Shown: positions 19,856 to 31,672 of the stretch, in pieces
Position numbering within the stretch: the first letter of the stretch is position 1
How the letters are laid out: the number at the start of each line of letters is the position of its first letter
Assembly: GCA_949825045.1 (NCBI GenBank)
Contig: OX463816.1
Location: 12,829,579-12,893,578 of the forward strand
Length of the DNA stretch: 64,000 nucleotides
Reading direction: 5' to 3'
From: Argyresthia goedartella
Lineage: Eukaryota; Arthropoda; Insecta; Lepidoptera; Argyresthiidae
Position numbers and translations under genes: made by a program
The notes under the pieces: generated by a model
Told to the model about the DNA's origin: nothing
Databases searched by the model: none
The model's input: only the letters and a program-made list of their open reading frames with translations

Positions 19856-21500
19856 CACATTATAATTAAGTCCTACTTACCATCTGGTCTCTCATATTAT
19901 GATGCCTAAAGATTGTCTCAGCAGGTTTGTTCACAGGATGAAGTCATAATAGCTGAAAATTACATTTGTATTGGTTTGCTATTTAAGCTATTTGATTTGC
20001 TCAGCTACAAATTTCATGAGAAAAACTGCTACAGTTCATAAAAAAATATTGTGCACAGAAAAACAGTCACTTTTCGTTGTAAGATAAGTAGGTAGGACAA
20101 AACACAATAAACTTAAGTAGGTACCTACTACCAAAAGATTACCAAAAATAGCAATCATTACACAAACCCTTTTTTCCTATCTTGGGTTTACGAAAGGAAC
20201 TCTAGCGGTCTATTAGAGATCAAATTATAAATAAATATACCGCAAACAAAGACTTGCCACTCTAATACGTATTAGTATTATTACCGTAATAAATCCGCGG
20301 TGATGAAGCGCTCTGACCAAAACTACATAAATACAGCCTTTGATCACAAATACTAAATGCAACTACACAACGTCGATTTACACGAAAAGGATGCAGTGAA
20401 CTTATTTGGGTGTTCAATTTCAATAAAAGTATTTATTCGCTGATCGTAGCGAAAAAGTATTATTTTTTATCACTTTTTATTTTGACATTGCGTTTATTTT
20501 TTTTTGGTTCCTTCGGTTGTCTGTCAGACAGGCTTGGGAATTTGACATTTCTTTCACTGATTTGATGGTTCTGTTCCAATACCTTCTTTTGTTTATTTAT
20601 TTTAGGTCACAAATTCTATCATTCTTCATCACACCCTTACAATGCGTGAGATATTTAATGATGGGTGACAATTTAATTTTTACACTTAAGTGTTTTAGCT
20701 AATATAAATAATAAAATCTAATTTGATTAAATAAAAAATGTCCTGTCTAGTGATCCGACCGTAACTCCGTGTGCATTTAGAACAAATGCCTGTGCTGCCA
20801 TCATACAAATATTGCCACCCCAAAAAGATCTTTTTTTAAAGGGATCTTCTTGGCGGCGTTTTTGAAAATATAAAAGTGGACATGAGAGCGTTTTATAATA
20901 AGTCCGTCATGGTTACATCCTATCCGTTGTTACGGTACACAAAAAATAGAACATAAAAAGTGGTCTGAGGGCGCTAAATAACTTTATATATAGAAATAGA
21001 GCTAATACAAGTAGTAGCGAGAGCAAATCACTGAAAAATTTCGAAAAACTAGTGAAGCAACTACGAAATTATTACTTGTTTAGAAAAAGGGTTGGAAGAT
21101 TTTATCATAGAAGTTGGAGAAACCAGTGACGAAGATTCCACAAGTGTTTAAAAATGATAACATAGATTCATTTGATTTGAAGTATTGGTTTAAATAAAAG
21201 GGTGAACAATTCACCTTCATTTTGTCGTGTACTTTTTAGTACTTAACTGTCGACAGACTGAGACCATCAACAAAATATTACCGTTCCTACTTGACTTGGA
21301 TAGGTGGGTCTACACATGCGTCTCTTTGAGCCGCGCCACGGGCCGAGACATCAAAGTGTCGTTGTCATCTTTACAGGAGTTGACAATACTTAACAGTGTA
21401 GCCGTATGAAATAAAAAAAATCAAGCATGTAATAGTGTGAAGAGAACATACTCCTAGTATGTTCTCTTGGATCAAAATCAAAATAAAAATTTCTTCATTT
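19856..21500. other. Long non-coding stretch, nothing recognised
   Basis: AT-rich. I see no exons with matched splice sites, RNA genes or known repeats. Small open frames (for example 20517-20702, 21227-21409) show no domain features. Confidence 0.45.
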
Positions 21501-21504
21501 TCTG

Positions 21505-21570
21505 TAAATATTTTAGAAAACGATTCTTGCCTCTTCTCTACATTAGACCACTACTGTGGGCAACTACAGT
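21505..21570 (-). repeat. LINE 3' UTR scrap
   Basis: Contains TTGCCTCTTCTCTACATTAG...ACTGTGGG, the 3' UTR word shared by the LINE copies at 6716, 43020 and 62517. No coding. Confidence 0.6.
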
Positions 21571-21669
21571 CTTCACAAAATAAAAGGCCCGATGATAGCG
21601 TCCGTGTCTTAGACTAAGAATAGTAAGATAAGTCTTAGCTCGAGTATACTTTGACAACTCCATACAAAA

Positions 21670-22130
21670 TAAGTTAACCCGAGTAAAGTCTTTTTCCGCT
21701 TTCTAGAGGGCTGCTATTTATATGTATATCTGGAATAACAAAGTGAAACAAACAAATAGCATTTATTATAGTTTTATTGCATTTCAAAATATTCGCCATG
21801 ATGATCGATGCACTTTTGTATAACTGTTGGAACCAATTTTTGTAGCACTTTTTCCATTCTGATTTAGGTATCTTCAAAACGTGCATTTTGAACGCATCAA
21901 CAGCCTCTTCACGGCTCGAAACATGTTAACCACGTTATTTATGCTTCACGGTTGACAATACATAGAAGTCGTTGGGGGGCCAAGTCGGGGCTGTAACACG
22001 GACGACCCGTTAATTTGATGTTTTGATTTTCCAAATACCCAGTTGTTTCGGCCGATGTGTGGCAGCTAGCATTGTCACGGTCAAGGGTTCTGCGTTGCCA
22101 CAGACCACCCACAATCAAAGTCATTAAACC
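21670..22130 (-). pseudogene. DD34D mariner transposase remnant
   Basis: Minus strand: DNASCHTSAETTGYLENQNI followed by CYSPDLAP (around 21990-22090) is the second-to-third Asp region of DD34D mariners. After frameshifts, EWKKCYKNWFQQLYKS (21820-21870) is the usual C-terminal part. The N-terminal half and recognisable inverted ends are missing. It is unrelated to the DD37D pair at 9.4-17.5 kb. Confidence 0.75.
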
Positions 22131-22542
22131 AGTGATACACAGCAGTTTTGAGCTTTATTACCAAGCAATAAGGTTGAAAATCGCGACCCATTTCGGGTAA
22201 GTCCATGCGTTAAGGGGTTAATTAGCCCTAGCCGAAAATAACGGACCGACTTACGAAACTAATTTTGTCGAACCTGAAACGGAGACACTCGGTCGCCTTC
22301 GACTCGTTGGTCGTTGGGTCAATTAGGGTTGTGGGCATGCCTATCGTGCCCATATGGGTGGATCCGCGCCTGCATTGTTTTTACAATGCAGAGTTGTAAG
22401 GTTGCCGCAAAGAATGTTGGTCTAGATAATATCACGTTCCTGTAGCTTGTTCAAAATTGTTTTGAGGATAATACTGCTGATACATGGAATAATTGCTGTG
22501 AGCATACAAAAAAATAGAGGAGGAATATAGATGCAGGGGACT
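22131..22542. other. Unassigned sequence between two DNA elements
   Basis: No gene. Contains a short hairpin, CTGCATTGT/ACAATGCAG, near 22372-22394. Flanks the inverted-repeat element at 22543. Confidence 0.35.
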
Positions 22543-23123
22543 GGAGCTCTATTTTTGAATCGCTCGCTCGTAAGAGTTTTATGTCACGCGAGCGCTCTTT
22601 TCAACTGATTTTCCTTCGACATTAAATTTTGTATTTTTCAGTCACTCGCCTGCAACGAGTGGTCAGCACCACTAGTTGCGCAAGTCGAATAGTAGAATAA
22701 ACGTCAAATACGTCAAAGCTAATGTCAACAGTGTCAACACAATTTGAAGTGTCAGAGTTTACTAATTTTGGCGCGTTTTTTCAAATTGGAATCAAAAACG
22801 TCAAATATGTCACATTTGTGACAGATTGAACAGCCCGATTTGTATTATTGCTAGGATTTAGTAGGCAGCTTGATTGAACAGACAACTGTCATACAGCCTA
22901 TAATATGACAGCATTTAACGTTCCGGTTTCCTATGAGATATTTACCGGTTTTTATTTTTCTGCGTGCAACGTATAAAAATCAACATTTCCAAATTTATTG
23001 GCAACACCGATGACGAACGATTCAAAAATGCAGAAAATCAACGTCATGCGACTTGGAAGTCGAACGTGACATATGTCTCATGCGATATGTTATGTCACGC
23101 GAGTGATTAAAAAATAGAGCTCC
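22543..23123. mobile_element. Non-autonomous DNA element with GGAGCTCTATTTTT ends
   Basis: The left end GGAGCTCTATTTTTGAATCG and right end GAGTGATTAAAAAATAGAGC-TCC are inverted copies, and both are followed inward by TATGTCACGCGAG-like sequence. The 581-bp interior is non-coding, rich in TGTCA/GTCAAA words. No transposase. Confidence 0.65.
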
Positions 23124-23344
23124 TGGTAATGGATAGAGAAATTGAACAACTTATTGTATAGGTTGGCGCGGCAGTGATAGTAAAACATCTATTATTACAA
23201 CTGACAATGAGTCTGTTATGTCTATATTTGAACCAGTACAATCTGACCATGAAGATCATGAAATGTCATAAACATTTGTTGAATATTTAGATTATGAATT
23301 TGATGACTAATAAAAAAAATGAATACATAATCCTAATGGTTTTA

Positions 23345-23632
23345 TTTTCTATATTTTAACCCGACTACAGGTACTTTAGTGGAAGATTATTTCATTATAA
23401 TAAAAAATAATAGTAGTTAATGTGACTTCCATAATGAGAGGTTTTAATATACGAGTGTTTCATAATAACAACACACGAGTAAGTTTTTTATTGCCTAGTT
23501 ATGTACAGTTACATACACTGCGTTATATCTAAATATCCTCAGCTCTCTAAGATTTATAGTTATATTTAAAATGTAACTTCTAATAAGTTCGATTTTAAAA
23601 TAAGTTCGGCAATTAGCGAAGCGGCTTTGCAG
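23345..23632 (+). repeat. Direct repeat (left) derived from foldback family A
   Basis: About 280 bp nearly identical to 27318-27613: TTTAGTGGAAGATTATTTCA, GTTAATGTGACTTCCATAAT, then TATGTACAGTTACATACACT, ending GTTCGGCAATTAGCGAAG. The inner part matches the terminal region of the family A foldback element at 28010. The LINE at 23640-27310 sits between the two copies. Confidence 0.85.
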
Positions 23633-23639
23633 CCGCTAG

Positions 23640-26600
23640 GGTAGGCAAATCATACTGGCAGGCATTCTAGAAACTCTCACCGGTGGCTCCAAGCAGTCGT
23701 TGTGCACACGACGGACACACCCCGTTACACCACGTCGGCTCGTGGGCTAAATCCGTTGAGGGGCCCTGGAGGCTTCAGCAAACAGGTTTCTACGCGGACA
23801 CCTCTCACATGTGTACAAGCCTAACTCGGCGGTCAAGGCAGCTCACGCTGATAAGCACCGAGTCTTGGCGGATCCGGTGAGTTAGCAAGGCAATTTCGAT
23901 GGCGTAGCAAGCGCGGTGGCAGATACACTTTTTTCTGGAAAGCCCTCTTCTGAGCCGCGACAATAAGGCGTGGGATTCGCGATCAAGAATCAGCTTGTGA
24001 AACATCTGCAAGAGTTCCCGGCGCACATCTCAGACTGTATTACAACTTTGCGCCTGCAACTGGACGATAATAACTACTTGAATGACATAAGTGTCTATGC
24101 TCCTACGCTAGACATATCTGATGACATTAAGGAAAGATTTTACGAGGAGTTAAGTGAGACTTTATCGAGCACATACGTCCCAGGGAACAGATCATTTTAC
24201 TAGGGGACTTTAATACCAGGGTAGGACAGTTTTCGAAGCCTGGCCTAAATTCTTAGGCAGACACGGAGTAGGCAGCATGAACGACAACGGACACCTGCTA
24301 CTCAATCTTTGTGCTCAGTTCGACCTGGCTATCACGAACACTATGTTCCGACTTCCCGCCAAGTACAAGAACACTTGGATGCACCAAGCACTGGCATCTC
24401 ATATACTACGCTATAGTGAGGCAAAAAGATGTTTCCCAAGTCCAAATCGCCCACATCATGCGCAGTGCACACTGCTGGACGGATCATTGGCTTTGGTTAA
24501 TTCCACGCCTCAACCGAACGGCTTGGAATCTTGAGGGGCTGGGTTTTTGCCAGCACGGGAGAGAAAATCTTGATTGTTACTTTACCTTGTCGTCGTAGAC
24601 CGGAAATCGAAAGCTCGATTCGAGGCAGGAATACGGGATAGGAGCACAAGTTTGGGTAGGATCGGGACTGAATCTCACTATTCGCTGCCCGACGCTGTCG
24701 CCGGCGTGCTGCCTGCCGACACGAGGAGTCGCCGTCCGATACGACGATGTCCAATCACAACACGGATCACTCAACCGCTGACGCGAATCTACTTATTTCC
24801 CGACGATGTGGTAGATTTGCACCCCGACCAGGCTCGACACCTGTATTAGACAATTGTTACACCGAAATACAATCAATGGCCCGACGCCTGAGCAGACATG
24901 TTTTTTCTCCCGACGAGAAAAGAATAACCTCCAATTTTTCATCTCGTTGGTACGAGTGACAGCTGCGGTTCCGTTTCCGTTCCGAGTCGCGCAACAAGAG
25001 GAGGTGCGTTCCGAAGCATAAATATTAAACAGGCTTGTTGTTGTGAAACTGCGTCTCCGCCTCTTTCGTCCTTGTAGATCCGTCAGGACTAAGCCACGAA
25101 GTCTAAACATGGACGGACTAGAGTATTTCGGGACGAGGGAGAAGTATGCCGAAGCTTTGGCTACCGCGCTGCCGGACACCGACACGAAAGTAGGTGATTC
25201 TGACTCGGAGACTCTATCTACTCATATTTTAGACACCGCCACAACTAACTTGGGTCTAAAAGTCCGTAAAAACGAGGATTGGTTTGATGAAGCAATCGAC
25301 AAACACCGGCGTCTCCTCAGGCAGCACAGAACAAATCAAGGTGGTATAGCAGAGGTCAGACAGAGTGATCTGGAGCTGCACAGGCTAACCCGGGAAACCA
25401 ATAATAAATGGTAGCACAACAAAGTAGAGGAAATCTACGATGAGGTTCGAAAACTGATAGGTATATCTTCTGTTGCAAAAGTGCCACTTAAGCCTGCAAA
25501 TGGCGAAGGACATTCTTAAAACCAAGGAAGAAGTACATAATTGATGGGCGGAACACTTCAACACTCTGCTGAATGTGGACCGGTCTGCTGAACTGGAATA
25601 CATCAACTCGATCCCTCAACTACCGATATCGAGCGAGCTGGATGAGCCATTGTTACGAGGAGGTTCTTGCAATAAAGCAACAAAAGAACAAACTTGCGGT
25701 TGGCGCTGACTTTATACCGGGAGAACTGCTTAAATACGGTGGTGAGGAACTACATTCGGCAGTATGGGAGCATTTTAATCTTATGTGGAAAAAATAACAG
25801 GTTCCGTCTACTTTTAAAGTATCACACATGAGGGCTATACGCCAAAGGTGACCGTTCCGATGGTTGTTCCTATCGCGGTATTTCGCTTTTATCAGTCCCT
25901 GGAAAGGTCTTCGCCAGAGTACTCCTAAACCGCCTGATGAAACTATATGAAGCGCTGCTACCTGAGACCCAGTTCGGCTCCCGACCTGACCGAGGCACAA
26001 CTGAGGCTGTCTTCTCAGTGCGTCAACTGCAAGAGAAAATCAGAGAGCATGGCCGTCCCTGTGTTTTATTGACCTTGAGAAGGCTTTTGACAGCGTCCCA
26101 CGAGCAGCCCTCTGGACGGTGCTCGGAAAGATAGGGTGCACAGAGAGATTTGAGAGACTTCTCAGACTCCTCCACGACGACAGGCAGTGCTGCGTTGCTA
26201 TCAACTATGAACAATCAGAGTTTTTCCCCGTTACCTGTGGGGTCAAAATTATTGCGCCTACATTGTTTCCGCACCGATGGCGGTATTATTAACCTAGCGA
26301 GACTAAAAGCCCGCACAAAAGTCTCACATGTGGTGGTCACTGAGATCATCTACGCAGATGACCTATGATTTATGACATAACCCCCAGAAAGCCTGCAACA
26401 GCTCATGTCCGATCTTGACAAGGCTTGCCGTTAATTCGACTTGAAGATCAGCGTCATAAAGACGGAGGTGATATCCCTAGACAATAACGGTCACGAGCCG
26501 CTGAACATTAAACTTGGCGAGGACGAGCTGAAGCAGGTCGATAAGTTCCACTACCTGGGGAGTACTTTAACATCCAAGTGCGACCTTGATTCAGAGACCA

Positions 26601-27310
26601 ACAGCAGAATCGGAGTGCAGCTGCAGCATTCGGCAAGCTGGCTACCCAGGTCTTCTGTTCACACAACATAAAGATAGGTACGATCTTACGACGATAGATC
26701 TCACTACACATGACGATCGTCCTGCCTAATCTTCTGTATGCTGCGGAAACTTGGACCATGTACCGCCATCACATCCGCATGCTAGACCGTTTCCACCTCA
26801 GATGTCTATGCAAGATCGTGAACATCAGATTGTCTGATCGTGTGCGGAAAACTGAAGTGTTGCGACGAACCAATGTAGGTGGCATTGAGGCCTACCTCAT
26901 TCGGCGACAGCTTCGGTGGTGCGGACACGTGTCAAGGATGGCAGAGCAGAGGGTCGCGAAGCACATCTTCTACTTAGAACTTGAGGAGGGCAAACGCAAG
27001 CGTGGCGGACAACTCCTCAGGTAAAAAGATGTTCTGAAGCGGCACATGAAGAGGTGCGGCATAGAGTCTTCCCAATGGGAGAAGCAAGCCGCTCTCAGAC
27101 CCGAGTGGAGTGCTTTGGTTAAAACCAAAGTCCGTGACTTTGAAATCCACCGGCGCGCCGAGCTCGACAACAAGCGCGATGAGTGAAAAACCCGACCACC
27201 TGCGCTAACTCAGTATGATCACATGCCCGCAATGCGTACACAAGCCACATGCGAGCACACGAGCGAGTTCAAAGCTCATGAAGCGGTCGCCGTGACCGAA
27301 ATCGGTCGGA
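23640..27310 (+). mobile_element. Decayed APE-type LINE with C-terminal zinc finger
   Basis: Plus-strand order: endonuclease remnants (GVGFAIKNQL 23970, LLGDFNTRVG near 24200, WLIPRLN 24500), an unrelated GC-rich insert (24540-25040), the linker (KNEDWFDEAIDKHRRLLRQH 25270), the reverse transcriptase (LAVGADFIPGELLKYGGEEL 25695, ETQFGSRPDRGTTE 25967, EIIYADD 26341), and a C-terminal region ([20 protein letters not shown] 26739, [13 protein letters not shown] 26904) ending near a CPQC finger half at 27222. Many stops and frameshifts; it is not functional. Clade not assigned. Confidence 0.85.
24540..25040. other. GC-rich insert within the decayed LINE
   Basis: Endonuclease-like sequence stops near 24540 and LINE linker sequence resumes near 25043. 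The roughly 500 bp between match neither. They are GC-richer than the surroundings, with words such as CCCGACG repeated three times (24686, 24799, 24912). Origin unknown. Confidence 0.45.
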
Positions 27311-27317
27311 CCACTTA

Positions 27318-27613
27318 TTTAACCCAACTACAGGTAGGTAGGTACTTACTTTAGTGGAAGATTATTTCACAATTATAAAAATCATAGTAGTTAATGTGAC
27401 TTCCATAATGAGAGGCTTTAATATACGAGTGTTTCGTAATAACAACACACGAGTATTTTAATGTCTAATTATGTACAGTTACATACACTGATGTATCTCT
27501 TCATATCATAAGCTCTCTCTGATTGTTAATTTATAGTTATATCAAAATGTAACTTCTAATAGGTTCGATTTTAAAATACGATTTTAAAATAAGTTCGGCA
27601 ATTAGCGAAGTGG
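27318..27613 (+). repeat. Direct repeat (right) derived from foldback family A
   Basis: Same orientation and boundaries as 23345-23632, ending at the same word AATTAGCGAAG(T)GGC. Differences are small, including a partial duplication of CGATTTTAAAATA. Read as the second bracket of the LINE block. Confidence 0.85.
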
Positions 27614-28009
27614 CCAATTTGCATGGGTATATTATACTTAGTATTGCTAAATATAAAGTTATTTAGCGCTGTCTGTTATTTAGCGTCTGAGGTGACCAGG
27701 TTTTTTATGTTCCTGGCTGGATGAGCCTAACTTTCTTTTTCTAAAGAGTTTTTATGTTTTTATAACCTTTTGCATGGAGAACGATAATATTTATTTCATA
27801 CAAGCCTTGTCCAGATAATTATTTAATATCCAGAATTGTCTTTATTGACATTTTTGAATGACGTCTGAGTAGTTTACTTTCAATAAACATTTTTCGTTTT
27901 AGGTTAAAACAAAAATCCTTATTTTTTACTAATGTTATCGATAGCATCAATACCTATCTATCCATCATTACGACATATAAAGTATCACACTACAACTTAT
28001 CACAAAACT
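27614..28009. other. Non-coding gap
   Basis: No recognisable feature between the direct repeat and the next foldback element. Confidence 0.4.
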
Positions 28010-28445
28010 TTTATAGTAGTTTATGTGACTGATACATAATGGAGGGCATTAAAACTCGAGTAATAATATGACTCGAGAGTTTTAATTATGTACAGTTATA
28101 TACACTAGTTTATCTACACACATATCATAAGCTCTCTTTGATGTGTTCAGGAACCGCATGTTTGACCGGCATTGAAGCATTGAGTTGTTTAGCTTGTCCT
28201 ATAGTACCAACTTCACTGACAAAGTGGGGCGGCACGCAGGCGAGGGGCGGCACGCAGGCGGGCGTCGGCATTCGAAATTTGAATGTCATAATATGTAGAA
28301 AATTTACAAATTATGGTTATTATGTTCAATATATCAATTCAGATAAGAAATGAGTTTTTACAAAGTCGTTTAACATTATGCTGATCGTAACGTGCGGTTT
28401 TTGGACGCAGTAAAGAGGGTTTATGATACGTGTGTAGATAAAAGC
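28010..28445. mobile_element. Foldback DNA element, family A (copy with clear left end)
   Basis: The left end AGTAGTTTATGTGACTGATA is the reverse complement of the right end of the 7560-8292 copy. It is followed by GGGCATTAAAACTCGAG, TATGTACAGTTATATACAC and GTTCAGGAACCGCATG. The core holds an 18-bp tandem duplication, GGGGCGGCACGCAGGCG(A), at 28225-28262. The right arm is incomplete. Confidence 0.78.
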
Positions 28446-30000
28446 GTTTAAATGTCATTATTAGTACGGGGACGAGTCGAAAAAAGGGACTGTGAACCTG
28501 TGCAATAACTACATGAGTTCAAGTACCGTACAAGCTTCATGGTGAGCAAGATTGAAATGGATATACGGGGTAGTGCAAACTTGCATAGCACTACGACAAA
28601 GGTGACTTTGCGGGTGTGCAGGGCGTCCCCCCTCTGCGACTTACTCTTTCCCCTATCTCTGGCCATCCAAACTATCGCAAACTTGTCGGTCCTAAAATTA
28701 GGAATATTACCCTAAGGTCTAAGAAAAACAACGTAAGCATAATTTTTCCCTCAATTCATTTTTATTATGTACACATGTTATGGAATATATATTTCAGTCA
28801 TTAACAGATTCTAGGTCTTCATAGGTAGCTTCTAATCCGAACAAAACTACCAATATTGCTTATTCTTATAACAGTTTATAACGGGACGACACTTGAGCCA
28901 CAGATTTAATAAAGAACTTGAGGACGACAGGTATAGGTATTTACCATGGACGTGTACTGTGGTATTTACTAACGAATCATTCATTTCGTACCCACTCGAC
29001 CTGTCTGTTATAAAATAATTTTCAACATTGTTTGGTAGAATTAAACATCCAGGTACAATAAATTTTCCAAAACAAAACGTCTAATAAACTTCGTTGCATG
29101 AAAAAGAACAAACATAATAGACTAGAATACTTAACTATTAAGGAATATTATTATTAATTATTACTAATTATTTACTACTTTGGTAGAATTTTAGATAAAA
29201 ATATACTAGGTAGGTATGTACCTATATAGGTACCAAATTTTCGGATTGCCTATTATTTTATTCACTTGGAGTTTTCACAACCCTTTATTGCTATGACATT
29301 AGCCGTGTACGTCAAAATTAAGGGACCAAACCTCGGGTTTTTAAGTTACATATAAGAAAGTATAGTACCTACTGTTAATCTGCTATTAACTACCTTGCCA
29401 ATAAATTTAGCTCATCGTATGCATACTTTTGAAGAAAATATTTGATCCCTCAATCATTACTTAAGTCATGTCATGCATGACGTCAAGATAAAAGGATCAG
29501 ATAGATAGACAACTTCTTAAAATATACTACCTATATAGTGTTTCATTAATTTAGTTCTACCTTATTACCTGAAGGTAGTAAATAGGTAATTATTAAATAT
29601 TTATCCTTCGAAAATCGTAAAAAAACTGAACCACAAGCTGTTAGGTCATACTCATGAATCATAACTTTGGAGGGGCCATCTTTAATAAAATATTTCATTC
29701 TTTTATAACAATTAAAGTTTATGTTACAGGTATCAAAATAAATGTAACATAAAAACCCGAGTTTTGGTCCAAAATGTTAAACACGTTTACCCATTCAGAT
29801 GATGATTGTTTACGAAGTAGGTAAAGTTAGAAGAATCGTCTTGTCCAAGAACTTTATCTTTAATTTCACAACCTTACTGCACTGTCATAAAAGGCAATAA
29901 GCTAATTCTTCATTAATTCTTCAATTGCCTGAAGATAATCATGTACCTACCTAGACAATAACATAAGACCTAAAACGAAATAAATAATTATATCAACAAT
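28446..30000. other. Intergenic sequence between phtf 5' side and gene 2 3' end
   Basis: AT-rich and without recognisable genes. On the minus strand it would hold the 3' UTR of gene 2 directly below 30001. A minus-strand AATAAA (TTTATT at about 29283) is one candidate polyadenylation signal, but I cannot choose among AT-rich options. Confidence 0.4.
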
Positions 30001-30379
30001 TTACAGTTCAGTGGTTAGTTCGTCCTGCGGCCTTCTGGTCATCTCGAACAGTTCGTCTTCTAGCCATACACTCTCTCTCCTCACTATTGGCCGTCGTTCC
30101 CAAGGGTCAGACATGACAATGTTCTCTCTTTCTCTCTCTATCTGCGAGTAGCTAGGCGGTCTGCCGGCATCGCTCCACTCGCTCTGACTTTCCAGCTCTT
30201 TGTCTATGATATTGCTGTCGTAAGACGTTGGGGAGTATGAGGGGGGTTTGAAGGTGGTGAAGGACTGCTGGGTCGACTCGGAACCGGAGCCCTGGGAGCG
30301 GGGGGAGGGGAGGAAGTTCACGATCACCTGGCCTGCTTGCTCGGGGTTCATAGTCATACGGCCGTAGCGTTTCAGTATT
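30001..30379 (-). CDS. Gene 2 exon 6: cytoplasmic tail with two PPSY motifs
   Basis: A 379-nt terminal coding exon with acceptor TTTTACAG at 30380, entry in phase 2 and stop TAA at 30001-30003. It encodes ILKRYGRMTMNPEQAGQVIV, then Ser/Gln-rich sequence with TFKPPSYSPTSY and AGRPPSYSQIE, and an acidic end FEMTRRPQDELTTEL. Both PPSY sites fit the PPxY class bound by WW domains such as those of Nedd4-type ubiquitin ligases and Yorkie/YAP (known binding rule; the partner here is inference). SPTSY and the many Ser/Tyr suggest phosphorylation sites. No kinase, death domain or ITAM is visible. Confidence 0.85.
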
Positions 30380-30468
30380 CTGTAAAAGAAATAGATTTTG
30401 TTGTGATATGATAATTCTGTTAGGATCAGCCGGTTAGCCCTGTTGCTCAAAAGTTTCGGGTGTGCGCG

Positions 30469-30710
30469 TTCCCCCAGGGGAACCAAGAGGAATTCGCATT
30501 TGCTTGTTGTCCCCCCCGATTCACTCTTGACCTTGGAAGGTGTACTTGTACGTGTACATGGCTATATACTTATGGCCACTTGGAAATATTAAAACCTTGG
30601 GTCTGGACTAAATAGTCTGGAGGTAACATGCCATAGCGCCTTTCAAGGTCAAGAGTGAATCGGGGACAACAACTAGCGAATATGTGTTCATCGTGGTTCC
30701 CCCAGGGGAA
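30469..30710. repeat. Inverted repeat, about 72-nt arms, in gene 2 intron 5
   Basis: The left arm 30469-30540 (GTTCCCCCAGGGGAACC...GATTCACTCTTGACCTTGG) and right arm 30639-30710 (CAAGGTCAAGAGTGAATCGG...GGTTCCCCCAGGGGAAC) are imperfect reverse complements. Each arm also starts with its own small palindrome, TTCCCCCAGGGGAA. The spacer is about 98 nt. It fills much of the 570-nt intron. Confidence 0.85.
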
Positions 30711-30950
30711 CATCGCAGGGCGACCACAAGTCCGAAGCGGTCTGTTGAAATCTCCAGTTTGCGCCTGGCGTTTCAGACTGCTGCTGATGCGAAATAGAAT
30801 CGCTGAGGCTTCGATCACTAAGCGACCTCTGATAGTGGTGGAAGCTTCACCTTGACAAGCCCGAGGACCTGGGTTCGAATCACTTGGAAGGCAGATAATC
30901 TCGGACCTTGGACGGTCGTAAGTTTGTGACAATTACAGATAGCGTGTTAC

Positions 30951-31052
30951 CTATCAGCCCAGCTGGAGAGCCTGGCCCAGTCGTCAGGCACCACTGGCAC
31001 CTGCTGCTTGTTCAGTAGAATCAACAGTTTCGCCAGGTCGCTTAGCACACAA
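30951..31052 (-). CDS. Gene 2 exon 5
   Basis: A 102-nt exon with acceptor ATTCCACAG at 31053 and donor GATAG/GTAACA at 30951; phase 2 in, phase 2 out. It encodes (S)CVLSDLAKLLILLNKQQVPV then VPDDWARLSSWADR, probably amphipathic helices of the intracellular region: Leu-rich but broken by Lys/Gln/Asp, so not a membrane span. No known domain is recognised. Confidence 0.85.
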
Positions 31053-31289
31053 CTGTGGAATAGCAAACCAATTATACTTAAGCCAGGTCTGATATAGGTA
31101 CCTAATTTATAAATAGTAACATGATCTCGATCAAGTGTGTACGCGCGTGTTGCAACTTGTAAATAGGTATGTCAGCCCTGACTTCTCATTTAATGACAAT
31201 GGAACTTCACTTAGGTAAGTTCCTTTAATTTTGTAATTGTAGACGTGTCGAAATCAAAATTGGTATATGTATTATTATGTTAACAAACA

Positions 31290-31395
31290 CATAAACATTG
31301 TGTCCCCCATATGGGGTGGCAGAGGCACAATGGCGCCCTCATTCTGCCAGTTATTAATTATTTAATTTTGCATGCCATGGGGCTAAACCATCGTC
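31290..31395 (-). repeat. SINE family C body fragment
   Basis: TGTCCCCCATATGGGGTGGC-AGAGGCACAATGG...CCATGGGGCTAAACC matches the SINE C body seen at 17578, 32975 and 47882. No tRNA head is retained. Confidence 0.55.
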
Positions 31396-31571
31396 GCAGT
31401 TATTAGGGGAGTTTCCTCGCTATTTTCCATTAACGTTAGAACTACAACAAAATTGTACTTATTAAAAGAGGTCCTTTAGTTATGTAGAGTAGACATAGAA
31501 GGGTTCTTTGGACATACATTGATGAATAACTTGGTTCATATCATAAACACAATTTGTGGTAATACACCCAC

Positions 31572-31669
31572 CTATAGGCCACCGCAGCGTCGTTATTGCC
31601 CAGTTGGTACAGCTCCCGCACCTGATGCCTTGTGTGGTTCAGAATGGAGAGTAGTGTGTACGCATGCGG
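31572..31669 (-). CDS. Gene 2 exon 4
   Basis: A 98-nt exon with acceptor TATGTTTTCAG at 31670 and donor TATAG/GTGGGTG at 31572; phase 0 in, phase 2 out. It encodes PHAYTLLSILNHTRHQVREL then YQLGNNDAAVAY. It reads as helical and hydrophilic, directly after the juxtamembrane region of exon 3. With exon 5 it makes a compact helical segment of about 65 residues that I cannot assign to a family. Confidence 0.85.
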
Positions 31670-31672
31670 CTG

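Noticed and set aside
23345..27613. LTR retrotransposon, suggested by 280-bp direct repeats around a reverse transcriptase
   Set aside because: The enclosed enzyme is of the non-LTR type with AP endonuclease; the repeats lack TG...CA ends, primer-binding site and polypurine tract, and they match a DNA-element end.
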